Origin: Site-B1 sp963722665
GTDB taxonomy: Bacteria; Bacteroidota; Bacteroidia; Flavobacteriales; Flavobacteriaceae
Direction of reading: 5' to 3'
Assembly: GCA_963722665.1 (NCBI GenBank)
Contig: CAVRNW010000018.1
Coordinates: 114,946-178,945, forward strand
Length of the DNA stretch: 64,000 bases
The notes below the pieces were generated by a model. It was given only the letters and a program-made list of their open reading frames with translations, ran no database searches and was not told where the DNA came from. Below, one piece after another: positions 8,915 to 17,605 of the stretch; within the stretch, counting starts at the first letter, position 1; every line of letters begins with the position of its first letter. A program made the translations under genes and the position numbers.

Positions 8915-9922
8915 ATGTCTTACAAAAATTTAACATTAGGAGAGTTTATTATAAAAAATCAAGCCTCCTTTAAATATTCTTCCGGAGAATTATCAAAATT
9001 ATTTAATTCGATTCGATTGGCTGCAAAAGTTGTAAACCATGAAGTAAACAAAGCAGGATTAGTGGATATTATAGGAGCGGCAGGCGATACGAACATTCAA
9101 GGAGAAGACCAGCAAAAATTGGATGTTTATGCCAATGATGTTTTTATTAATGCGCTTACTAAAAGAAATATTATTTGTGGGTTAGCAAGTGAGGAAGAAG
9201 ATGATTTTGTATGTATAAACAGCCAGGACGAAAACCATCAGAATAAATATGTTGTTTTAATAGACCCGTTAGATGGCTCATCTAATATAGATGTAAATGT
9301 ATCGGTAGGTACTATTTTCTCGGTATTTAGGCGAGTGACTCCTGTTGGGACTCCGGTTACCATAGACGATTTCTTACAAAAGGGTGATGAACAAGTAGCC
9401 GCCGGATATATAATTTATGGCACATCTACAATGTTTGTCTTTACGACAGGCGATGGTGTAAACGGATTTACACTAAATCCGGCATTAGGCGTGTTTTATT
9501 TATCCCATCCTGATATGACATTCCCAGAGGATGGAACATTATATTCAGTAAATGAAGGAAATTATATTCACTTCCCACAAGGAATAAAAAACTATATAAA
9601 ATACTGCCAATTAGAAGAAGGAGACAGACCTTATACTTCAAGATATATTGGGTCTTTGGTCTCCGATTTTCATAGAAATATGATCAAAGGAGGAATCTAT
9701 ATGTATCCAAAAACCTCTAAAAGCCCACAAGGAAAATTAAGATTGTTATATGAATGTAGTCCAATGGCTTTTTTGGCTGAACAAGCCAATGGCAAAGCAA
9801 GTGACGGATTTACCAGGATAATGGATATTCAACCAACAGAATTACACCAACGGGTTCCTATAATTTGCGGCAGCAAGAATATGGTAGAAAAAGCAGAGGA
9901 GTTTATGAGGAACGCACAGTAA
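8915..9922 (+). CDS. fbp: class I fructose-1,6-bisphosphatase
   Basis: Hydrolyses fructose-1,6-bisphosphate to fructose-6-phosphate in gluconeogenesis. The 335 residues are the usual class I length. They contain GLASEEEDD (about 90-98) and the metal/phosphate site VLIDPLDGSSNIDVNVSVGTIF (about 110-131, with DPLDGSS), then NEGNYIHF, RYIGSLVSDFHRNMIKGGIYMYP and the C-terminal LYECSPMAFLAEQANGKASDG. The start ATG is the only one consistent with the N-terminal helix TLGEFIIKNQ. It is divergent from the acetyltransferase-lysC operon. Confidence 0.95.
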   Translation: MSYKNLTLGEFIIKNQASFKYSSGELSKLFNSIRLAAKVVNHEVNKAGLVDIIGAAGDTNIQGEDQQKLDVYANDVFINALTKRNIICGLASEEEDDFVCINSQDENHQNKYVVLIDPLDGSSNIDVNVSVGTIFSVFRRVTPVGTPVTIDDFLQKGDEQVAAGYIIYGTSTMFVFTTGDGVNGFTLNPALGVFYLSHPDMTFPEDGTLYSVNEGNYIHFPQGIKNYIKYCQLEEGDRPYTSRYIGSLVSDFHRNMIKGGIYMYPKTSKSPQGKLRLLYECSPMAFLAEQANGKASDGFTRIMDIQPTELHQRVPIICGSKNMVEKAEEFMRNAQ

Positions 9923-9957
9923 TTCAATTAAATAGGATTTAAATAGTTAATTTTTTC

Positions 9958-9965
9958 TATTTTTG
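9958..9965 (+). promoter_or_regulatory. -7 promoter element for the GTPase/histidine kinase operon
   Basis: TATTTTTG matches TAnnTTTG and lies 35 bp before the first ATG of the four-gene operon. There is no terminator between fbp and this point, so read-through is also possible. Confidence 0.5.
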
Positions 9966-10000
9966 TTAATGAAATAACTATTTACAATCAACAATTTATT

Positions 10001-10354
10001 ATGGCTAAAGACAAAAAAGCAACTAACGTTAATAGTAATGCTGATTCAGCCTCTAAAATAGAAGTTATAAAAAATCTCATATTTGGTGAAAATATTGCCG
10101 AATATAATTCTGAATTTGAAACCCTCAAAAAAGATATAGATTCAAAACGAAAAGAACTTCATAACTATATTAATGAGACACGAGAAGAACTAATGTCTAG
10201 TATTGACAATTTAAGTACCGATATAAATATACGCATTACCGACCTGGAAAATGCCCTCGAGGATAAAGCCGATAAATTAGATGATCAAAAAGTTGATAGA
10301 AAATTGTTAGGTGATCTTCTTATTTCTTTAGGTGAGAAAATAGCCTCTAAGTAG
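10001..10354 (+). CDS. small coiled-coil protein, first gene of the GTPase/kinase operon
   Basis: A 117-residue soluble protein with no signal or membrane segment. Residues about 38-100 are a strongly predicted coiled coil by eye (EFETLKKDIDSKRKELHNYINETREELMSSIDNLSTDINIRITDLENAL), then a short helix, LLGDLLISLGEKI. I recognise no catalytic motif. It starts the operon and is followed after 36 bp by a second coiled-coil protein. It may be a scaffold or adaptor for the GTPase; that is inferred only from neighbourhood. Confidence 0.75.
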   Translation: MAKDKKATNVNSNADSASKIEVIKNLIFGENIAEYNSEFETLKKDIDSKRKELHNYINETREELMSSIDNLSTDINIRITDLENALEDKADKLDDQKVDRKLLGDLLISLGEKIASK

Positions 10355-10390
10355 GCACAGATTTTCTCTGTTCAAATCCTTCTAAACATA

Positions 10391-11188
10391 ATGGAACAAA
10401 AAGATAAGCTTAAACTCTTAAAAGATATTCTTCTAACAGAAGATCGGGTTTTTGCTCAATCCATTACAAAAAAAATTGAATCGATAAACTCGGTATTAAA
10501 TACTAAGGACCAGCTCTCCAAAAAAGTTGATCCTATAATTAATGAAAAACTCAATGAGTTTGTTCGGGATATACCAAAAACATTAGGGCCTACAATTACC
10601 GAAACACTTAAAGAAGAAATAAAGAATTCTCAGGATGCTGTGGTGGAAGCTTTGTACCCAATAATGGGTAAAATGATCAAAAAATATATTCAGAATGAAA
10701 TTAAAATGCTTTCTGAAAACATTAATAGGCAATTGCAAAGCAGTTTCTCAATTAAAAACTGGAAACGAAAATTTAGATCCAAAGTATCTGGTGTGAGTGA
10801 AGAAGATATCATATTATCAAATCTTGTGAAACCAGAAATTGAGCAAATTTTCATTATCGAAAAAGACTCAGGAATTCTTTCCGGAAGCTATAGTAAAAAA
10901 GAAACAATTGATAAAGATTTAATTTCTGGCATGCTTACTGCTATTAAAAGTTTTGTTGAAGATGCATTTAGTGGAGGAAACCAGGATCTGGAATCAATTG
11001 AATACGAGTTGTACAATATTCATATCCAGAACTTTCACTTTTATTATATTGCGGTAGTAATCTCTGGTGCTTATAACCAGACATATAAGAACAATTTGGA
11101 AAATAAATTATTGGACTTTTCGGAACACATAATGAAAGATCATGTTGATGAGCAAGATCTATCAACAGGAACTAGAAAAATATTTTAA
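10391..11188 (+). CDS. coiled-coil protein with putative longin/roadblock-like C-terminal domain
   Basis: 265 residues. The first half (about 1-120) is helical and amphipathic, with heptad-like stretches (KKIESINSVLNTKDQL, TITETLKEEIKNSQDAVVEAL). Residues about 150-255 look like a compact alpha/beta module: EQIFIIEKDSGILSGSYS, DLISGMLTAIKSFVEDAF, ESIEYELYNIHIQNFHFYYIAVVISGAYN. The pattern, a hydrophobic strand, an xSGMLTAIxxFVxDxF helix and two more strands, is one I recall from bacterial proteins paired with Ras-like GTPases, and it resembles the roadblock/longin fold of MglB-like partners. That fold assignment is inference. The stop is 2 bp before the GTPase start. Confidence 0.65.
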   Translation: MEQKDKLKLLKDILLTEDRVFAQSITKKIESINSVLNTKDQLSKKVDPIINEKLNEFVRDIPKTLGPTITETLKEEIKNSQDAVVEALYPIMGKMIKKYIQNEIKMLSENINRQLQSSFSIKNWKRKFRSKVSGVSEEDIILSNLVKPEIEQIFIIEKDSGILSGSYSKKETIDKDLISGMLTAIKSFVEDAFSGGNQDLESIEYELYNIHIQNFHFYYIAVVISGAYNQTYKNNLENKLLDFSEHIMKDHVDEQDLSTGTRKIF

Positions 11189-11190
11189 AA

Positions 11191-11682
11191 ATGAGTAGCC
11201 CCAAAAAAATAGTATTATTAGGTCATTTTGGCGTTGGGAAGACCTCTTTAATGAAACGGTTTATCGATGACACGTTTTCTGAAGATTACAAAGTAACTTT
11301 AGGAGTACAAATCCAGAAAAAAGTAGTAGAATTAAAAAGCACAAAAAAAATATCTTTGATTATTTGGGATGTTGAAGGTAATACATCGGTAAAAAATACC
11401 AGATTGTCGTATTTGCTTGGATCTAATGGGTTCATTTATGTGTTTGATGCGACGAGGATCGATACATTTATTGATATAAATGATGAAATTGAGTTTTTAA
11501 AGGAAAACTATCCAAAAGCTAAAATTAAAGTTATTGGTAATAAATTAGATTTAGTAAGTAAACAATCTCTAATTGACATCCTTGCTTTAAAAGAAATCAA
11601 ATTTGACTGTTTAACCAGTGCCAAAACTGGCGAAAATGTGAAAGAGATGTTCCAGGATTTAGCTCATGATCTTCAAAGCTAG
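11191..11682 (+). CDS. Ras/Rab-like small GTPase
   Basis: A 163-residue single-domain P-loop GTPase. The G motifs can be seen: G1 GHFGVGKTS (about 8-16), G2 region with Thr (YKVTLGVQ, 33-40), G3 WDVEGN (59-64; the eukaryote-like WDTAGQ changed but DxxG kept), G4 NKLD (117-120) and G5 SAKTG (about 143-147). It is Rab/Ras-like rather than Era/Obg-like. It lacks the Gln after DxxG that drives hydrolysis in Ras (Asn here), so it may need a partner for GTP turnover. The gene is sandwiched between the longin-like protein and a histidine kinase, whose upstream ATG overlaps its end by 17 bp. Confidence 0.85.
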   Translation: MSSPKKIVLLGHFGVGKTSLMKRFIDDTFSEDYKVTLGVQIQKKVVELKSTKKISLIIWDVEGNTSVKNTRLSYLLGSNGFIYVFDATRIDTFIDINDEIEFLKENYPKAKIKVIGNKLDLVSKQSLIDILALKEIKFDCLTSAKTGENVKEMFQDLAHDLQS

Positions 11683-13195
11683 CAGACTCATGATTGATAA
11701 ATTAAGACAACAATACATTAAAGATAAGATCCAATTAATTGAAATTTCAAAAGATGGAGTTATCCTGGATTCTGACAATAACCTTTTTAAATTAACTAAA
11801 GGTAAAACCATTTTTGATGTACACCCGTTTTTTGAAAGCATTCAATATCACTTTGATGAAAAATCCGGAAGTGAGTTCACAATTTCTTGTATAAATCTGG
11901 AAATAGGTAATGTTACCGGAATTTTTGACCTGACCATTCATGTTCAAAAAGATAGTGTCATATTTTCTATTATAGATTTTACTGCGCATTATAAAATTTC
12001 CAACACCTTATCTCAGGAAAAGAACGAGTCACTAATCCAGTCTCAAATTCTTAAAGAAAGAGAGGAGTTCAAAAATAAATTTTTGGCAAATACAAGCCAC
12101 GAGTTGAGAACGCCTTTAAATTCGATCATGGGTTTTTCCACAATATTGCAAAGATCGAACTTGAACGAAACCCAGTTGCACTATTTGGATATCATAAAAC
12201 AATCAGGTGAACACTTAAGGAACTTGATAGATGACATACTGGATATCTCTAAAATTGAAATGGGCAGATTAAAGATCCAATATAACCGATTTGATTTTAA
12301 AAAGGTAATAGAGTTTTTAAACGACACATATATTGTAAAAAGTAAGTCAAAAAATATTGTTTACACTTGTGATATAGACAAAAATATTCCTCAGTTCCTG
12401 GTTGGTGACAAGATACGATTGACTCAGATCCTTACCAACATTATAGACAACTCCTTAAAATTCACACATTCTGGTCATGTGAATTTAAATGTCAGGCTTT
12501 TAGAAAGAAAAAGTAAAAATTTAAAGGTTGAATTTGAAATAAAGGACACAGGAATTGGCATTCAGGAAGACAAGATTGATTCAATATTTGAAAGTTTTAC
12601 TCAAACTCATGATGTTAATACTTATAGCGGTACAGGTTTAGGATTATCTATAGTTAAAAGCCTGATCAATTTAATGAATGGTTCCTTAACCGTAAATAGT
12701 AAAGTGGATCAGGGAACGACTTTTAAATTCATTTTAAATTTTGAGTTCTCGGCCAACCAGAAAGAAGAAACTACTTTGGAGTCAAAACCCAAATCTAGTT
12801 TGGATGGAACTAAATTCAATGTTTTAATTGCTGATGACTTGGAAAGCAATCAACTCCTATTAATGAAAATTCTAGCAGATTATGGTGATTATTATGTAGA
12901 TATCGTTAGTAATGGAGATCAGGTTATAGAACGATTGCATCAAAACCCTTATGATCTTATTTTAATGGATCTTAAAATGCCAAAAATGGATGGATATGAA
13001 ACAACAAGATTCATCAGGCAATCGGAAATTGAAGAATTGAGAAATATACCGATTATTGCGCTTACTGCAAATGTTTCTCCTTTAGAGAAGGAAGTATGTT
13101 TGGGAATTGGAATGAACGAATATATAGCCAAGCCATTTAATGAAAAAGAATTAATAAAAAAGATGAATAATCTGTTAAATAAAAAAGTGAATTAG
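11666..13195 (+). CDS. cytoplasmic hybrid sensor histidine kinase/response regulator
   Basis: 509 residues with no membrane segment. Residues about 10-115 form a PAS-like input region. HisKA carries the phosphoacceptor His in NTSHELRTPLNSIMGFSTIL (about 145-165). HATPase_c has the N box IIDNSLKFTHSG, DTGIGI and GTGLGLSIV. A receiver domain (about 387-505) has acidic pair DD (VLIADD), the phosphoacceptor Asp in LILMDLKMPKMDG, Thr in IIALTAN and Lys in AKPF. A second ATG at 11690, 8 bp after the GTPase stop, may be the true start. It has no output domain, so phosphate must pass on or alter partner binding. It probably takes its signal from the GTPase module. Confidence 0.9.
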   Translation: MIFKASRLMIDKLRQQYIKDKIQLIEISKDGVILDSDNNLFKLTKGKTIFDVHPFFESIQYHFDEKSGSEFTISCINLEIGNVTGIFDLTIHVQKDSVIFSIIDFTAHYKISNTLSQEKNESLIQSQILKEREEFKNKFLANTSHELRTPLNSIMGFSTILQRSNLNETQLHYLDIIKQSGEHLRNLIDDILDISKIEMGRLKIQYNRFDFKKVIEFLNDTYIVKSKSKNIVYTCDIDKNIPQFLVGDKIRLTQILTNIIDNSLKFTHSGHVNLNVRLLERKSKNLKVEFEIKDTGIGIQEDKIDSIFESFTQTHDVNTYSGTGLGLSIVKSLINLMNGSLTVNSKVDQGTTFKFILNFEFSANQKEETTLESKPKSSLDGTKFNVLIADDLESNQLLLMKILADYGDYYVDIVSNGDQVIERLHQNPYDLILMDLKMPKMDGYETTRFIRQSEIEELRNIPIIALTANVSPLEKEVCLGIGMNEYIAKPFNEKELIKKMNNLLNKKVN

Positions 13196-13211
13196 AGTTT
13201 GCTTTTTTATT
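13178..13211. terminator. AT-rich bidirectional terminator-like inverted repeat
   Basis: AATAAAAAAG (13178-13187) and CTTTTTTATT (13202-13211) are perfect complements around 14 nt, spanning the convergent ends of the histidine kinase gene and the TerB-like gene. The stem has only one G-C pair, so it is weak. Confidence 0.4.
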
Positions 13212-13638
13212 GATTCATATTTTTTATTCCGTAAATGAATTGGTCTAGTTCGACCCCTTGCTTCACCAATTCCAATGCTTTTTTAGTAATATACTTTACA
13301 TTAATTGCATGAAAACCTAAAGCAACGCAAAATTTTCTTAACAATTTAACCTCATCTTTACGGCGAATCTTGTCGGCCCAAACCATTTGAGCCAGATCAT
13401 ATAATCGTTCTAAGCGTTCATCATAAGAAACAGGTGCATTAATTGCACGAGATTTATAATCCTTCAAGATCTTCTTATAATCATCCTCACTAATATTCAA
13501 CTTATCTGCTAACCTGTCTAAAAACTTTTGCTCGGCTTTTGTTATTATATCATCGCTCAATGCCATTCTAACAATTGATGCAAAATGATCTTTATTTCTT
13601 TTTCTGAATTCGCTGTCGAAAAGGTCTGAAATAGCCAT
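13207..13638 (-). CDS. TerB-like helical protein
   Basis: A 143-residue all-helical cytoplasmic protein resembling the TerB/DjlA N-terminal family: FASIVRMALSDDIITKAEQKFLDRLADKLNISEDDYKKIL fits the family pattern of a helix pair with acidic residues followed by DG/DD-type turns. Family members bind metal or act in tellurite and stress responses, but many are uncharacterised housekeeping proteins, and no ter genes lie nearby. It is convergent with the histidine kinase and divergent from mfd. Confidence 0.65.
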   Translation of the reverse strand: MAISDLFDSEFRKRNKDHFASIVRMALSDDIITKAEQKFLDRLADKLNISEDDYKKILKDYKSRAINAPVSYDERLERLYDLAQMVWADKIRRKDEVKLLRKFCVALGFHAINVKYITKKALELVKQGVELDQFIYGIKNMNQ

Positions 13639-13660
13639 ATTTTTCTTAATTTCTATATCA

Positions 13661-13668
13661 CAAATATA
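13661..13668 (-). promoter_or_regulatory. -7 promoter element for the TerB-like gene
   Basis: The minus strand reads TATATTTG, a full TAnnTTTG match, 22 bp upstream of the start at 13638. Confidence 0.55.
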
Positions 13669-13712
13669 GCCTTATTAAAACTTTTTATCAATAATAGAAT
13701 AAACAAAATTTC

Positions 13713-13720
13713 TATATTTG
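13713..13720 (+). promoter_or_regulatory. -7 promoter element for mfd
   Basis: TATATTTG matches TAnnTTTG 16 bp before the TTG start of mfd. With the element at 13661-13668 it forms a pair of divergent promoters, and it implies a very short mfd leader. Confidence 0.55.
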
Positions 13721-13736
13721 CACAAAATAGTTTTAG

Positions 13737-16700
13737 TTGAGTAAATCTCTAATCTCGCAAACTTATTTACAGTCTTTGCACATGCAAAAACTGCAAGATT
13801 CTATTGCCCATCCGGATAGTTATCGGAACAGCAAAACACATCTAAAAGGGCTTTTTGGATCCTCTTTTTCCTTTGTAATTTCCAATGTGTTTAAGCAAGG
13901 AGAAAAACCATTTCTGCTAGTTTTAAATGATAAAGAAGAGGCTGCTTATTATTTAAATGATCTGGAGCAACTACTAAATGAAAAGGACGTCCTTTTCTAT
14001 CCCGGAAGTTATAGAAGACCCTACCAGATTGAGGAGACAGATAATGCAAATGTGCTTTTACGTGCAGAAGTTTTAAACCGAATCAATTCAAGGAAAAAAC
14101 CTGCAATAATTGTCACATACCCGGATGCACTTTTTGAAAAGGTGGTTACGAGAAAGGAACTTGAAAAGAACACTTTAAAAATATCGGTCAATGACGAATT
14201 ATCAATCGATTTTATTAATGAAGTGTTGTTTGAATATAAATTTAAACGAGTCGATTTTGTAACAGAACCGGGTGAATTTTCAGTTCGAGGTGGAATCATC
14301 GATGTGTTCTCCTTTTCAAATGACGAACCTTACAGAATAGAATTCTTTGGAGATGAAGTAGACAGCATAAGAACCTTTGATGTTGAAACACAACTATCCA
14401 TTGATCAGGTTAAAAAAATTAGCATCATTCCAAATGTTGAGAATAAATTCCTAGATGAAAACCGAGAGAGTTTCTTAAAATATATTTCATCTAAAACAGT
14501 TGTTTTTTTAAAAAATCCGGACATCCTGTTCTCAAGAATTGATTCGTTGTTCAAAAAGGCGGAAGAAGTTTTTGAGACCCTGTCAAAAGACATTAAGCAT
14601 ACTACTCCAATTGAATCATTTTGTAATTCAGAATTACTTAAAAAGCAGTTGTTGGATTATACTTTAGTTGAGTTTGGCACATCTTCTTACTTTTGTCATT
14701 CTGAACGCAGTGAAGAATCTCAACAAACCGAAATCTTATTCAGCACCACACCACAACCTACTTTCAATAAGCAATTCAATTTATTGATTGAAAATCTAAA
14801 TTCAAACCATGATAAAGGCTATACAAATTATATAGTCTGTGTCAGTGAGCAACAAGCAAAAAGATTTCATGATATTTTTGATGATTCACATCTTGATGTC
14901 AAGCAATACAAAACTATTACCCTGTCACTTCATCAAGGGTTTATTGATCATGACAACAAGATCGTTTGTTACACAGACCACGAGATATTTGAACGCTATC
15001 ATAAATTCAATATTAAAAGCGGATACGCCAAAAAACAAGCGATAACCTTAAAAGAGTTGACCAAACTTGACATTGGTGATTATGTAACCCATATTGATCA
15101 TGGTATTGGTAAGTTTGGTGGATTACAAAAAATAGATGTTGAGGGTAAAAAGCAGGAAGCCATAAAATTAATTTATGGAGAGCGAGATATTCTGTACTTA
15201 AGCATTCATTCTTTACATAAAATATCCAAATTTAATGGTAAGGACGGAAAGCCTCCAAAAATATATAAGTTAGGGAGTAAAGCTTGGAAAACCCTTAAAC
15301 AGAAAACAAAATCAAGAGTTAAGGAAATTGCTTTTAACCTGATAAAACTCTATGCCAGGCGCAAGCTAAAAAAAGGGTTTCAGCATAACCCTGATAGTTA
15401 TTTACAGTTGGAATTAGAATCTTCATTTATATATGAGGATACTCCTGATCAAATTTCCTCAACAGCCGATGTTAAAGCGGACATGGAAAGCGAACAACCA
15501 ATGGACAGACTTGTCTGTGGAGACGTAGGGTTTGGCAAAACCGAAGTAGCTATTCGTGCAGCATTTAAAGCCGTTGATAATGGCAAACAAGTCGCTGTCC
15601 TAGTGCCGACAACTATATTAGCTTTTCAACATCACAGAACATTTACTGAACGGCTGAAAGATTTTCCGGTAACTGTGGACTACCTGAACAGATTTAGAAC
15701 TGCTAAAGAAAAAAGAGAAACGCTTGAGAACCTTGAAAAAGGACACGTTGATATTATTATTGGCACACATCAATTGGTAAATAAGAATGTCAAATTTAAA
15801 GATCTGGGATTGCTTATAGTGGATGAAGAACAAAAATTTGGCGTTGCAGTCAAGGAAAAACTTAAGACAATCAAAGAAAATGTAGATGTATTGACCCTAA
15901 CAGCAACTCCTATTCCAAGAACGCTTCAATTTAGTCTGATGGCAGCACGAGATCTTTCTGTAATTACTACACCTCCTCCAAACAGATATCCTATTGAAAG
16001 TCATGTAATCAGATTCAGCGAGGAAACCATAAGGGATGCCATAAGTTATGAGATTCAACGTGGCGGACAGATCTTTTTTATACATAACAGGATTGAAAAT
16101 ATCAAGGAAGTAGCAGGAATGATCCAGCGATTGGTTCCCGATGCTAAAATAGGAATTGGACATGGGCAAATGGAAGGTAAAAAACTGGAAACACTTATGT
16201 TAGCCTTTATGAATGGTGCATTTGATGTTCTTGTTAGTACAACCATTGTTGAAAGTGGTCTGGATGTACCCAATGCTAACACTATATTTATCAATAACGC
16301 AAATAATTTTGGATTGAGTGACCTGCACCAAATGCGAGGTCGTGTTGGCAGAAGCAATAAAAAAGCCTTTTGTTATTTTATCACTCCTGAGTTTTCAGCT
16401 ATGACGGCTGATGCCACAAAACGCATCACAGCTTTAGAGCAGTTTACAGAATTAGGCAGCGGATTCAATATAGCCATGAAAGATTTGGAAATTCGTGGAG
16501 CAGGTGATCTGCTTGGAGGAGAGCAAAGTGGATTCATCAATGAAATTGGCTTTGACACCTACCAGAAAATATTACAAGAAGCCATTGAAGAACTAAAAGA
16601 AAAAGAATTCAAGGACTTATATAAAGAAGACTTATCAAAACCTAAACAATATGTAAAGGACATTACTATTGATACAGATTTTGAACTTCTTTTTCCTGAT

Positions 16701-17120
16701 GATTATGTAAATAACATAACTGAAAGGCTTAATTTGTATACTCAGCTTAATACTATAAAAACCGAAGACGAATTACAACAATTTGAATTGGATATTATTG
16801 ATCGTTTTGGTGACTTACCTACTCAGGCTGTCGATCTTTTAAATAGTGTGAAGGTCAAATGGATTGCAACTAAATTGGGATTGGAAAAGGTTGTTATGAA
16901 GCATAATAAATTGATTGGTTATTTTATAAGCGACCAGCAAAGTTCATTCTATCAAAGCTCAAATTTTACTAAAATTTTGAATTTTATTCAAAATAATCCG
17001 AAAGCATGTAAAATGAAAGAAAAACAAACCAGGAATGGCCTCAGATTATTGCTTACTTTTGAGAAAATTTCTACAATTGAAAAAGCATTGAATTCGCTCC
17101 AACAAATAAATTCGTTTTAA
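13737..17120 (+). CDS. mfd: transcription-repair coupling factor Mfd
   Basis: ATP-dependent translocase that removes stalled RNA polymerase at DNA lesions and recruits UvrA. 1127 residues: UvrB-homology region (about 1-330), CarD-like RNA polymerase-interacting domain (about 440-510, KLDIGDYVTHIDHGIGKFGG), RecG-like helicase core with Walker A GDVGFGKTEVA (about 598), DEEQ box IVDEEQKFGV and motif VI region HQMRGRVGRS, then the TRCF C-terminal domain. The start is TTG. Residues about 320-329 (CHSERSEESQ) are encoded by a dispersed palindromic repeat that has inserted in frame. The TAA overlaps the next ATG by one base. Confidence 0.96.
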   Translation: MSKSLISQTYLQSLHMQKLQDSIAHPDSYRNSKTHLKGLFGSSFSFVISNVFKQGEKPFLLVLNDKEEAAYYLNDLEQLLNEKDVLFYPGSYRRPYQIEETDNANVLLRAEVLNRINSRKKPAIIVTYPDALFEKVVTRKELEKNTLKISVNDELSIDFINEVLFEYKFKRVDFVTEPGEFSVRGGIIDVFSFSNDEPYRIEFFGDEVDSIRTFDVETQLSIDQVKKISIIPNVENKFLDENRESFLKYISSKTVVFLKNPDILFSRIDSLFKKAEEVFETLSKDIKHTTPIESFCNSELLKKQLLDYTLVEFGTSSYFCHSERSEESQQTEILFSTTPQPTFNKQFNLLIENLNSNHDKGYTNYIVCVSEQQAKRFHDIFDDSHLDVKQYKTITLSLHQGFIDHDNKIVCYTDHEIFERYHKFNIKSGYAKKQAITLKELTKLDIGDYVTHIDHGIGKFGGLQKIDVEGKKQEAIKLIYGERDILYLSIHSLHKISKFNGKDGKPPKIYKLGSKAWKTLKQKTKSRVKEIAFNLIKLYARRKLKKGFQHNPDSYLQLELESSFIYEDTPDQISSTADVKADMESEQPMDRLVCGDVGFGKTEVAIRAAFKAVDNGKQVAVLVPTTILAFQHHRTFTERLKDFPVTVDYLNRFRTAKEKRETLENLEKGHVDIIIGTHQLVNKNVKFKDLGLLIVDEEQKFGVAVKEKLKTIKENVDVLTLTATPIPRTLQFSLMAARDLSVITTPPPNRYPIESHVIRFSEETIRDAISYEIQRGGQIFFIHNRIENIKEVAGMIQRLVPDAKIGIGHGQMEGKKLETLMLAFMNGAFDVLVSTTIVESGLDVPNANTIFINNANNFGLSDLHQMRGRVGRSNKKAFCYFITPEFSAMTADATKRITALEQFTELGSGFNIAMKDLEIRGAGDLLGGEQSGFINEIGFDTYQKILQEAIEELKEKEFKDLYKEDLSKPKQYVKDITIDTDFELLFPDDYVNNITERLNLYTQLNTIKTEDELQQFELDIIDRFGDLPTQAVDLLNSVKVKWIATKLGLEKVVMKHNKLIGYFISDQQSSFYQSSNFTKILNFIQNNPKACKMKEKQTRNGLRLLLTFEKISTIEKALNSLQQINSF
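14695..14721 (+). repeat. dispersed GTCAT-type palindromic repeat inside mfd
   Basis: This 27-bp stretch differs at one base from the reverse complement of the intergenic copy at 19470-19496. It is read as CHSERSEES(Q) within mfd without breaking the frame. Confidence 0.85.
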
Positions 17121-17488
17121 TGGAATTCTTTAGAATAATAGACAAGCAGATTACACAGGAAATAATTCAGGATAAAATTAATCCAAAAAGCGTTGATGAA
17201 TTTACAGAATCCATGATGTATCTCGAAGACATTAACAACGATTTTAAAGGCTTAACTCTTTGGGGAGAATTTATCATTAGCTATGATAAAATTAACGGAG
17301 GTGTCAGGTTTACCCTTGTAGATTGCCCAAACGCATTATCCTGGACCATTACCACCGGGTTTCCTCCGGAAAGAAATAAAATTGTAATTCATGCTACCAT
17401 AAACCGAACTCAAAAACCAGAAGAATTTCTTGAAGAAATCAATGAATTTTTATACGAATGGGAAACGGGAATAAAATCAGTATTTTAA
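17120..17488 (+). CDS. conserved hypothetical protein downstream of mfd
   Basis: 122 residues, soluble, no signal sequence. I do not recognise a named family. It has an alternating alpha/beta look with a central GGVRFTLVDCPNALSWTITTGFPPERNKIVIHATINR, and an acidic helical C-terminus (EEFLEEINEFLYEWETG). Its ATG shares a base with the mfd TAA (TAATG), so translation is probably coupled to mfd. A role in the same process is possible but unproven. Confidence 0.7.
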   Translation: MEFFRIIDKQITQEIIQDKINPKSVDEFTESMMYLEDINNDFKGLTLWGEFIISYDKINGGVRFTLVDCPNALSWTITTGFPPERNKIVIHATINRTQKPEEFLEEINEFLYEWETGIKSVF

Positions 17489-17605
17489 TTAAAACCTTGT
17501 TTTGGAATATTGTTTACTTTTGAAATTCAAAAACATAAATATCCGTTTTGACCCATTAACAGGGTTTGGCTTAATTCTTGTTTTATAAAAGTAAAACTCA
17601 AAAAA

